Shown: positions 22,562 through 29,912 of the stretch, in pieces
How positions within the stretch are numbered: position 1 is the first letter of the stretch
How the letters are laid out: each line of letters starts with the position of its first letter
NCBI RefSeq assembly: GCF_028598805.1
Contig: NZ_JAQRFI010000015.1
Location: 1-64,000, forward strand
Direction of reading: 5' to 3'
DNA from: Xenorhabdus yunnanensis
GTDB lineage: Bacteria > Pseudomonadota > Gammaproteobacteria > Enterobacterales > Enterobacteriaceae
Length of the DNA: 64,000 bases
Program-made: the position numbers and the translations under genes
The notes under the pieces: generated by a model
The model's input: the letters and a program-made list of their open reading frames with translations, nothing else
Told to the model about the DNA's origin: nothing
The model's database searches: none

Positions 22562-23424
22562 GCTGTTAACTTAAGTTATTAGTAATGTAATCAATGATTT
22601 TTAATTAATTCCACTACTAAAAATAAGAAATGTTTTTATTTGGTGAATATACCTTTAAATGGGTTACAGCTATCTTCGCCTATTCCAAAGAAAAATGCAA
22701 TCCAGTTAATATTTATTATAAGGCGGGTTTTCATTGATGATTTTTTAAGAGTTAATTTAAATTCTTGTGATGCTGGGCTACCATTCTGCTCAAAAAATTT
22801 AAAGCGCTCTTGCTATTTTTATGGGTATTTAGATATGTCCATTGCTTTTCCTTATTGATATTTATTTTTTTACAAAAAAATAATTTTTTATTGAATATGA
22901 TTACATAAATTGAAGACTATTTCATTCGGATTCACCCTTAAAATATCTACTTTACCATTTATATTAACAAATAATCTTCTTTATGTGTTAAAGATGCTAA
23001 TGTTAAGGCACTGAGTTAACTATTATCAATACTGATTTTATTTACAGTTATTTTGTTTCTTTATTTATAGTTTATAATTTTTACTTTAACCACTTAAAGT
23101 AAAATTCAGTAGTTTCATTCTCATGCAGATACAAGCATATCCAGTCCTTTTATGGCACACCTAATCAAGCCATCCCAATAATTAACTAATCCACTCTAAT
23201 TTACCATATTTAGGTAGATTAAAGTGTAGACAATTCCATTTTTTCTGACGCAATGTTTTTGAGCGACTTTGATAGTTATTTTGGAAACATACACCGTTTT
23301 TAGCTCAAAACCAAGAGTGCGGTGAGTATACTACTTGAGTTTTTCTTTGAGTTTGCTGGCATCCCCGTCACGCTGATTTGTACCATTTGTGTATAATCAG
23401 CCTAATTAATTTTCTCAGATTTAG
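22562..23424. other. AT-rich gene-poor stretch
   Basis: About 860 bases of very low GC. Only short open frames occur (for example 22640-22858), without a ribosome-binding site or recognisable motif. It sits between the frameshifted membrane gene and an hsdR scrap, so it may be decayed accessory DNA. I see no RNA gene in it. Confidence 0.5.
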
Positions 23425-23736
23425 TTTCTGTCTCATATTATCGAACGGTTAAACGAAGTATTTATCGCAGGTAATCTGACCGCTAATGATATGATTAATT
23501 ATGCTTTTATCGTTCGGGATAAGTTGACTGAAAATGAAACTGTCATGAATCAAGTAGCGAATAATACGCGTGAACGGGCTATGTTAGGCAATTTTACTCA
23601 ATCCATTGATGATACAATTTTAAATAGTAGTGCAGCGCACCAAGACCAAATGATGCAACTTATCTCTGACCCAGAAAAAACGCGCGAATTTGCACGGGTA
23701 ATTTTTGATATGTTGAATGGGTATAAGGGAACTTAA
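23425..23736 (+). pseudogene. hsdR: C-terminal fragment of a type I restriction enzyme R subunit
   Basis: An open frame without a proper start reads HIIERLNEVF, then MINYAFIVRDKLTENETVMN, and continues to a TAA at 23736. This matches the extreme C-terminus of EcoR124-type HsdR (IRDKL.EN..V..Q..NNTRE; SSAAHQDQMMQLI). All helicase and nuclease domains are missing and no hsdM or hsdS is nearby. It abuts the next gene directly. Confidence 0.7.
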
Positions 23737-24753
23737 GTGGCAATATATGAGTTAACACAGGATACGTTAGTAAAAGTTGAGATGACTTCATTTGAGGCGG
23801 AGAAACTGAAGGAACGACAAGACATTCAGCGCCTTTTAAAATCACAGATTGAAGCCATTAGTCCTGATACATTAGTGATTGCAGAAGAGTATAGCCACTT
23901 TGTTGGCTCCAGTCGCCGTCTTGATTTACTAGGTATCGATAAGTCTGCCAATCTCGTCGTTATAGAACTTAAGCGGGATAATGATGGTGGTCACATGGAA
24001 CTTCAGGCGATCCGTTACGCAGCCATGGTTTCGAATCTAACGTGGGATCAGGCAGTTAGTGCTTACAAGGAATTTTTGAGTCAAACGGGACAGGATATTG
24101 ATGCTGAAAGTTCGATGTTGGATTTTCTGGCATGGGACTCTCCACAAAAAGATAATTTTGCTAAAGAGACACGCATCGTTTTGGCTGCCCGTAACTTTTC
24201 TAAAGAAATTACGACATCGGTTTTATGGATGAATGATATAGGACTGGACATAACATGTGTTCGTCTTCAACCTTTTCGAGTAAGTGAAAAACTTTTATTG
24301 AATGTGGAGCAAATTATCCCTCTTCCTGAAGAAATGGATTACCAGATAGAGGTACGCTCCAAAAAGCGAGAAAAGAGAGCTGCTCGTAATAGTGAAAAAA
24401 ATCACTCATCACTTAATTTATATGTCAATGGAGAACTTTATCAGCAAGGATTCCACAAGTCAGACATTGGTTTTTATACAGTTAAAGCGCTTGAGGATCA
24501 TAAACTCATCGATGAACCTGGTTTTCACTATCTCCGAAACAATAAAACCTGTTCGTTTCAGTTACTGAAAAAATATGAAGAAATTAAAGGAATTGGAGAT
24601 AAATACAAAAAGTATCGTACTCAGTTAGAACCTGAGTTTGGCTATCAAGGTGAAGGATACTACATCGCTCGAAATTGGAGCTTTTCCAGTACAAACCGAT
24701 TTATCAATGAAGTTCAAGGGAAATTCTCAGCACTGTGCTTTGAGTGGGCCTAA
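23737..24753 (+). CDS. PD-(D/E)XK nuclease-like protein (NucS/DUF91-like)
   Basis: The GTG start immediately follows the stop of the hsdR fragment. 338 residues. RRLDLLGIDKSANLVVIELKRD gives a PD-(D/E)XK core: Asp63, Glu77-x-Lys79. The C-terminal part (about 225-338) has SSLNLYVNGELYQQG and a basic surface. Proteins of this kind often accompany type I restriction loci, consistent with the hsdR remnant upstream, but its role (nuclease or accessory) is unknown. It appears intact. Confidence 0.65.
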   Translation: MAIYELTQDTLVKVEMTSFEAEKLKERQDIQRLLKSQIEAISPDTLVIAEEYSHFVGSSRRLDLLGIDKSANLVVIELKRDNDGGHMELQAIRYAAMVSNLTWDQAVSAYKEFLSQTGQDIDAESSMLDFLAWDSPQKDNFAKETRIVLAARNFSKEITTSVLWMNDIGLDITCVRLQPFRVSEKLLLNVEQIIPLPEEMDYQIEVRSKKREKRAARNSEKNHSSLNLYVNGELYQQGFHKSDIGFYTVKALEDHKLIDEPGFHYLRNNKTCSFQLLKKYEEIKGIGDKYKKYRTQLEPEFGYQGEGYYIARNWSFSSTNRFINEVQGKFSALCFEWA

Positions 24754-24942
24754 TTCAAATATTCAGTTTTGGTTGAGTTTGAAGCGATCCTTCTCGCTCT
24801 GTATAATCGCCCGCCTTAGAGAATTTGAGGGAGTTTGTGCTCCCCCTGAGTATCTCCTGATGGCTGAATAAGCCGAAATAGACCAGAATATAAAGCGACG
24901 ATATCGGCGCTATCTTTTTGATTTTTAAATGAGGTTTGTGAT

Positions 24943-25917
24943 ATGCACCCATCATCCCGCTTCTCCGTGGCCCCCATGCTTGATTGGACTGATCGTCATT
25001 GCCGTTACTTCCATCGCTTATTAAGTAGAGAAGCGTTGCTTTACACGGAAATGGTCACAACAGGTGCGATCATTCATGGCAAAGGGGATTATCTGGCTTA
25101 TAACGAGCAAGAGCATCCATTGGCATTACAATTAGGTGGCAGTGATCCTAAAGCCTTGGCGCAGTGTGCCAAGATCGCGCAGGAGCGGGGTTACGATGAA
25201 ATTAATTTGAATGTCGGTTGCCCTTCTGATCGCGTGCAAAATGGTCGCTTTGGTGCTTGTCTGATGGGAGAAGCGGCGCTGGTAGCCGATTGTGTTAAGG
25301 CGATGCAAGATGTAGTGGATATTCCAATTACTGTCAAAACCCGCATTGGCATTGATGAACAGGATAGCTATGAGTTTCTGTGTGATTTCATTGATACTGT
25401 TGTAAAAAACAGCGATTGCGATAATTTTGTTATCCATGCGCGTAAAGCTTGGTTGTCTGGTTTAAGCCCAAAAGAAAACCGCGAAATTCCGCCTTTGGAT
25501 TACCCACGAGTTTATCAATTAAAGAAAGATTTTCCGCAACTGACACTTTCCATTAACGGTGGTATTAAATCACTGGAAGAAGCAAAGCAGCATTTACAAT
25601 ATGTTGATGGTGTGATGATTGGTCGGGAGGCTTACCAAAATCCATCCATTCTGGCACATGTGGATCGTGAGTTGTTTGACCAAACAGCTCCAGTGACCAA
25701 TACGGTTGATGTGGTTAAGTCGCTTTATCCTTATATCGAACAGGAATTGTCTAAAGGCACTTATTTAGGGCATGTCACCCGCCATATCTTGGGGATTTTT
25801 CAGGGTATTCCCGGTGCACGCCAATGGCGTCGCCATTTGAGTGAGAATGCCCATAAACAGGGAGCTGATATTATGGTTGTTGAAAAAGCGCTGGAAATGG
25901 TAACTGAGCGGGTATAA
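24943..25917 (+). CDS. dusA: tRNA-dihydrouridine(20/20a) synthase
   Basis: FMN enzyme reducing uridine 20 and 20a in the tRNA D-loop. 324 residues (E. coli 330). [20 protein letters not shown] opens the TIM barrel; [19 protein letters not shown] contains the catalytic cysteine; SINGGI and [12 protein letters not shown] bind FMN. GAGG lies ahead of the ATG. dusA is a known integration target for some islands, but here its 5' end looks undisturbed. Confidence 0.96.
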   Translation: MHPSSRFSVAPMLDWTDRHCRYFHRLLSREALLYTEMVTTGAIIHGKGDYLAYNEQEHPLALQLGGSDPKALAQCAKIAQERGYDEINLNVGCPSDRVQNGRFGACLMGEAALVADCVKAMQDVVDIPITVKTRIGIDEQDSYEFLCDFIDTVVKNSDCDNFVIHARKAWLSGLSPKENREIPPLDYPRVYQLKKDFPQLTLSINGGIKSLEEAKQHLQYVDGVMIGREAYQNPSILAHVDRELFDQTAPVTNTVDVVKSLYPYIEQELSKGTYLGHVTRHILGIFQGIPGARQWRRHLSENAHKQGADIMVVEKALEMVTERV

Positions 25918-25926
25918 CCCGCTCAG
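25904..25926. terminator. Hairpin over the dusA stop codon
   Basis: CTGAGCGGG (25904-25912) and CCCGCTCAG (25918-25926) form a perfect 9-bp stem with a 5-base loop that contains the dusA TAA. It sits between convergent dusA and qor and may terminate both; no T-run. Confidence 0.5.
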
Positions 25927-25952
25927 GGAATAGAATTTCGAGGCAATGGATA

Positions 25953-26936
25953 CTACGGGATCAATAAGCTGGAGCCGTGGGTTGCACGGTTTTCCAGTGT
26001 CTGGTGTGCTCTTATTGCTTCGCTCAATGGGAACTTCTGGCTTTCTGGAACATCCACATTGATTTTGCCGCTGGCAATAAAATCAAAGAGTACTTTGCTG
26101 GCTTCATTCAATTCATCACGGGTAGTGATATAACCAGACAGAGAAGGACGGGTGAGAAACAGCGAGCCTTTCTGATTGAGGATCCCTAAATTTATCCCTG
26201 TTACAGGCCCAGAAGCATTACCAAAGCTGACCATCAGTCCTCTGGGTTTCAAGCAATCGAGAGAATCCAACCATGTTGCCTGACCAACGGAATCGTAAAC
26301 CACATCTACTTTTTTACCATCAGTGATGTCCAAGAGACGTTCCACGATATTTTCGCGATTATAATTGATGGTCTGCCATGCTCCCGCTGCTTTGGCAAGG
26401 TTAGCTTTTTCATCTGAGCCAACAGTCCCAATCAATTTTGCTCCCAATGCCTTTGCCCATTGGCAAGCAATCAAACCAACACCCCCCGCTGCTGCATGAA
26501 ATAGGAAGGTTTCCCCTGCTTGAATCTTGTGGGTTTGATGGAAAAGATAATAAACAGTCAGACCTTTCAAGAATGATGCGGCGGCTTGTTCGAATGATAT
26601 GGCATCTGGCAATAGGGCTAATTTGTTTTCTTGTACATTGTGTACTTCACTGTAAGCACCAGAAGCTGATAGGGCATAAACCACACGATCGCCGACCTTA
26701 ATGGACGTTACATCTGCCCCAACTTTAGTGACGATACCTGCCGCTTCTGTTCCCAACCCACAGGGTAGATTAGCTGGCGGATATAACCCGCTACGTATGT
26801 AGGTATCAATATAATTAATACCGATAGCCTTATTCTCAACTTGTACTTCATCAGCTGTAGGATCAGCAGGCGTAAATTCACAATATCGGAGTACTTCTGG
26901 GCCGCCAGTGGCGGAAAATTCTATGCGTTTTGCCAT
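25953..26936 (-). CDS. qor: NADPH:quinone oxidoreductase
   Basis: Zinc-independent medium-chain dehydrogenase/reductase that reduces quinones with NADPH. 327 residues, the usual length. IGINYIDTYIRSGLYP and the dinucleotide-binding AAAGGVGLIACQWAKALGA are characteristic. As in E. coli it is convergent with dusA and divergent from dnaB, but a 16-kb island now separates qor from dnaB. Confidence 0.95.
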   Translation of the reverse strand: MAKRIEFSATGGPEVLRYCEFTPADPTADEVQVENKAIGINYIDTYIRSGLYPPANLPCGLGTEAAGIVTKVGADVTSIKVGDRVVYALSASGAYSEVHNVQENKLALLPDAISFEQAAASFLKGLTVYYLFHQTHKIQAGETFLFHAAAGGVGLIACQWAKALGAKLIGTVGSDEKANLAKAAGAWQTINYNRENIVERLLDITDGKKVDVVYDSVGQATWLDSLDCLKPRGLMVSFGNASGPVTGINLGILNQKGSLFLTRPSLSGYITTRDELNEASKVLFDFIASGKINVDVPESQKFPLSEAIRAHQTLENRATHGSSLLIP

Positions 26937-27170
26937 GGTAACTCTCTCATTATGTTAGAAGTATTGGGAACAACCTCGTACGTTTACATTGCAATTGCTG
27001 CAAACTGCGTTAATGTGTCCGAAATCATTACAGACTATATATATTTACTTTGTGTTTTGAAGTTTGTCCATGATTATTATTTTTATATAAATATCAAATA
27101 ATTAATAAATCATTAAGCTGTATGTTGTTACAGTGTTTATTGACGTTTTGCCCCTCTTACAGCACACTAC

Positions 27171-27190
27171 GTATAAACAATTGTATAAAT
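27171..27190. repeat. Candidate attL of the island
   Basis: GTATAAACAATTGTATAAAT, 14 bases ahead of the integrase gene, matches 18 of 20 bases at 43078-43097. Scattered matches also extend to the left (CAG....CTA). Integrase-proximal direct repeats bounding the island are what site-specific integration leaves. Confidence 0.55.
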
Positions 27191-27203
27191 ACTTTTAGCG
27201 ATC

Positions 27204-28421
27204 ATGGCTGCCGAACTAAACAAGCTCAGTGACAAAAAACTTAGAACCCTGCACGGAAAAGAAAGGGGCAATATTGAATTTTTTGCCGATGGTGCGGGGT
27301 TGAGCGCCAAAGCATCTAAAGCTGGTGGCATTAGTTGGGTTTTTACGTACCGACTTGATGGAAAAAAGTTAAACCGCCTTACCATTGGGCGCTATCCTGA
27401 TGTGAGCCTTAAACAGGCTAGAGAAACGAGGGATAAATGTCGTAGTTGGTTAGCATCTGGGAAAGATCCAAAGCTGCAATTTAACTTAGTGATGCAGGAA
27501 TCATTAAAACCAGTCACTGTGAAAGACGCTATTGAATATTGGATCGCGCACTACGGCAGAGAAAACCGAGTCAATATTGATACCCTCATTCTGCAATTAG
27601 AAAAACATATTTATCCTTATATTGGTGAAATGGCATTGTCTGACTGCGAAACAATATATTGGCTACAATGCTTTGATAGAATGAAAAAGAAAGCGCCAGT
27701 GGCTGCTGGTTCTCTATTTCAACTGTGCAAGCAAGCTCTAAAATTTTGCCGGGTAAGAAGGTATGCAGTCAGCCATGTATTGGATGATTTAACTATTCAG
27801 GATATTGGAAAAAAACAAAATAAAGGCCAGCGGTATTTAGAAGATAATGAACTTGGTCAATTATGGGACTCCATAAATACAGGTATTTACCTACCTTATT
27901 ATAATAATTTATTGAAAATTTTGGTTGTATTTGGTTGTCGGACACGAGAGGTCAGATTATCTAAATGTTCAGAATGGAATTTTAATTCTATGTTATGGAC
28001 TGTCCCAAAAGAAAATAGCAAGACAGGCGAGAAAATCATTCGTCTAATACCTGAATACATGAAGCCATTTTTAGTGAATATTATTCACCAAAACCATAAA
28101 AGTGGTTATCTCTTAGGGGAAATTAAAAAACTTGAAGCAGTCGCACAATATGGCAGAAAAATATGGAAAAAATTAGAGCATGATGAGGAATGGTCTTTGC
28201 ATGATTTAAGGCGAACGTTTGCAACTAAAATGAATGACATGGGTATAGCACCACATGTCGTTGAGCAACTGTTAGGCCATGCGCTGCCGGGCATAATGGC
28301 GATATACAACAAGAGCCAATACCTACCAGAGAAGCAGGACGCTTTAAACAGGTGGTGCGAGCGGCTGGATGTATTAGCGGGCAATTATGAAAATGTGGTT
28401 ATATTAAAAGCAGCTCAATAA
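27204..28421 (+). CDS. Tyrosine-type integrase (P4 family)
   Basis: Catalyses island integration and excision. 405 residues. The N-terminal arm-binding domain (about 1-90: GNIEFFADGAGLSAKASKAGG, then LTIGRYPDVSLKQAR) is the DUF4102 type of P4-like integrases. Catalytic residues appear in order: Arg in GCRTREVRL, HDLRRTFAT, LLGHALPG, and the nucleophile in MAIYNKSQY. It reads inward from the left attachment candidate. Confidence 0.93.
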   Translation: MAAELNKLSDKKLRTLHGKERGNIEFFADGAGLSAKASKAGGISWVFTYRLDGKKLNRLTIGRYPDVSLKQARETRDKCRSWLASGKDPKLQFNLVMQESLKPVTVKDAIEYWIAHYGRENRVNIDTLILQLEKHIYPYIGEMALSDCETIYWLQCFDRMKKKAPVAAGSLFQLCKQALKFCRVRRYAVSHVLDDLTIQDIGKKQNKGQRYLEDNELGQLWDSINTGIYLPYYNNLLKILVVFGCRTREVRLSKCSEWNFNSMLWTVPKENSKTGEKIIRLIPEYMKPFLVNIIHQNHKSGYLLGEIKKLEAVAQYGRKIWKKLEHDEEWSLHDLRRTFATKMNDMGIAPHVVEQLLGHALPGIMAIYNKSQYLPEKQDALNRWCERLDVLAGNYENVVILKAAQ

Positions 28422-28554
28422 TGAAAATTGATGAATTTCATTCTGTGCATGACCATTGTGATATATATGTAACAAATGTGTCTTTCTTTCGTAATAATTT
28501 CTATTAAGTAAAATACCCTCACAAAAACAATTAAACAGTGAGGGTAACACAACC

Positions 28555-28833
28555 ATGCAATATAGTACTCCTACGCCAGAAGAACGCCGCTCTATCCTTT
28601 CCGAATATGGTGAACCTTATGATCGTCTTATACGTGAAAAAGAACGCCAGCACATCACCTCTATTTCCAGAACGTCAGCATGGAAGCTGGAAAATGAAGG
28701 CCGTTTCCCTGCCCGTAAACCATTAGGCCGCAATTCGTGTGCTTGGTTGCTTAGTGATCTACTGCATTGGGTGCGCAATCCACCAACAGTAGAAAACGTG
28801 AATAACCCGTATAGCCGTAAACCTGCTAACTAA
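28555..28833 (+). CDS. AlpA-like regulator
   Basis: Small DNA-binding protein of 92 residues. ITSISRTSAWKLENEGRFP is the AlpA/MerR-like helix-turn-helix, followed by the usual basic PARKPLGRNSCAWLLSDLLHW. AlpA proteins activate integrase or excision genes in satellites and PICIs and often sit beside the integrase, as here. GAGGGT lies about nine bases before the ATG. Confidence 0.85.
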   Translation: MQYSTPTPEERRSILSEYGEPYDRLIREKERQHITSISRTSAWKLENEGRFPARKPLGRNSCAWLLSDLLHWVRNPPTVENVNNPYSRKPAN

Positions 28834-28961
28834 AAAAATAACGCTATGAAAAATTCACTGTCTTGATTGGCAGCGATCAAACTCACCCTAAAAGCAGTTT
28901 AATTTCGGGAATAGTTGGTGTGATGGTAGATATTAGCTACAGAGATTCTTTGATATTAAAT

Positions 28962-29010
28962 AATCATCAATTTGAGAGACAACCCTCTTTAAGAGGGTTA
29001 ATTGATGATT
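28962..29010. repeat. Compound inverted repeat at the 3' end of the RHH-like gene
   Basis: Outer arms AATCATCAATT (28962-28972) and AATTGATGATT (29000-29010) enclose a second hairpin AACCCTC / GAGGGTT (28981-28999), with TGAGAGAC bulged. It lies just downstream of the minus-strand gene and probably terminates or stabilises its transcript. Confidence 0.55.
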
Positions 29011-29011
29011 C

Positions 29012-29191
29012 TTACTCAGATGATGCTTTGGCTTTGCGTAGGCGGCGTTTGATTTCAGCTCGCATTGCAGCAGAAACAAATTGCCCTGTACTTTCGCTTT
29101 GCTCTTTCGTTTGCTCCATTCCTTCAATCAATTCGTGTAGTACTCGTACTGTTATTGATTGTGATTTCGCATTTTTTGCACCTGTTGCCAT
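29012..29191 (-). CDS. YlcI/YnfO-like small regulator (ribbon-helix-helix type)
   Basis: 59 residues from the ATG at 29191, preceded by GAGG. NAKSQSITVRVLHELIEGMEQ followed by STGQFVSAAMRAEIKRRLRK resembles YlcI/YnfO phage proteins, with a beta strand then two helices as in ribbon-helix-helix repressors. It is divergent from the replication operon, and shared TGTAAGACA half-sites lie in both promoter regions, so it is a candidate island repressor. This role is inference. Confidence 0.65.
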   Translation of the reverse strand: MATGAKNAKSQSITVRVLHELIEGMEQTKEQSESTGQFVSAAMRAEIKRRLRKAKASSE

Positions 29192-29194
29192 TTC

Positions 29195-29222
29195 TACACC
29201 TCTTATCAATTGGTGTAAGACA
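29195..29222. promoter_or_regulatory. Operator candidate upstream of the RHH-like gene
   Basis: TACACC (29195-29200) and GGTGTA (29212-29217) are inverted, and TCTTA / TAAGA lies inside. TGTAAGACA at 29214-29222 repeats the half-site found twice at the facing promoter (29259, 29284 inverted). This suggests one regulator for both divergent transcripts. Confidence 0.5.
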
Positions 29223-29252
29223 GTATACGCAAAAATACTACAATTTAAAGAG

Positions 29253-29292
29253 TTGACATGTAAGACACCTTATATCTATTATGTGTCTTACA
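29253..29292 (+). promoter_or_regulatory. Strong promoter with embedded palindromic operator
   Basis: TTGACA (29253-29258), 18-base spacer, TATTAT (29277-29282). A perfect 10-bp inverted repeat, TGTAAGACAC (29259-29268) and GTGTCTTACA (29283-29292), starts right after the -35 box and ends after the -10, so a bound repressor would block polymerase. It drives the small genes and primase of the island. Confidence 0.75.
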
Positions 29293-29384
29293 CCATAGCT
29301 TGTATATGGTATGAAAATAACAACGCCCCGAAGTGCGGGAACACTGTCGAGGCGTCTACCCACAACATTATCGGAGCTAATGCT

Positions 29385-29510
29385 ATGGCTGATACACAGT
29401 CTAACCAAACTCGCCTTAAATTTACATTCCTTATTGCATCCGGCACTCAGCAATTGGCTGATATGTCCTCCTTGATCTTCGCATTACGTCAGGGGGCATA
29501 CCATGAGTAA
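29385..29510 (+). CDS. Small Icd-like/ash-type phage protein
   Basis: 41 residues (MADTQSNQTR... ending LRQGAYHE), overlapping the next gene by eight bases (ATGAGTAA). The preceding stretch, translated in the same frame as NAPKCGNTVEAS, resembles the conserved block ahead of P4-type Icd-like proteins, and CCCG-AAGTG-CGGG can form a small hairpin there. P4 relatives carry immunity RNAs in this place. Function unproven. Confidence 0.5.
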   Translation: MADTQSNQTRLKFTFLIASGTQQLADMSSLIFALRQGAYHE

Positions 29511-29910
29511 CAAACCTATCTCACTAAAACAGGCGCTATATCGTGCAGGTTTGGGTATTTCTCTTTTCACGTTCATTACCAAAAAAGCCAAAGGTGAATG
29601 CGAAATCAATTTAAATAATCTGATTGCATTGGCACACGGCATTCATCAGGAAGTTCACCGCGTCCTGTTGAAACATGCTCCACAGTCACCGATGAATAAA
29701 TTATTAAATTGCATTGTATACAGAAAATCCGACCCGTTAGGTCAGGCTTCATTTCGTGCGGGCTTATGTACCTCTTTATATGAAATCATTCTTGAGCAGG
29801 CCAGCCAACATTGTTCGGAAGAGCTACATGATTTGCTTTCACTGGCCTGTGATATCAATCAGGAAGTTTACCATGCGCTTTATGTGGCAGTTAATGGAGA
29901 GGACGAGTGA
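29503..29910 (+). CDS. Internally duplicated small island protein, unknown function
   Basis: 135 residues composed of two related halves exactly 71 residues apart: QALYRAGLGISLF (10-22) against QASFRAGLCTSLY (81-93), and LIALAHGIHQEVH (40-52) against LLSLACDINQEVY (111-123). Each half looks like two or three helices. It is translationally coupled to the small gene before it and touches the primase gene, so it belongs to the replication operon. I do not recognise the family. Confidence 0.7.
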   Translation: MSNKPISLKQALYRAGLGISLFTFITKKAKGECEINLNNLIALAHGIHQEVHRVLLKHAPQSPMNKLLNCIVYRKSDPLGQASFRAGLCTSLYEIILEQASQHCSEELHDLLSLACDINQEVYHALYVAVNGEDE

Positions 29911-29912
29911 TC

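Noticed and set aside
22640-22858. 72-codon open frame in the AT-rich spacer
   Set aside because: No ribosome-binding site, low-complexity composition and no recognisable motif.
24943-25000. dusA as the integration site of the island
   Set aside because: dusA is intact and no repeat of its 5' end is found; the island lies beyond qor with its own flanking repeats.
28863-29510. 215-codon plus-strand frame over the RHH-like gene
   Set aside because: It runs antisense to a better-supported gene and across the promoter and operators; only its last 41 codons look coding.
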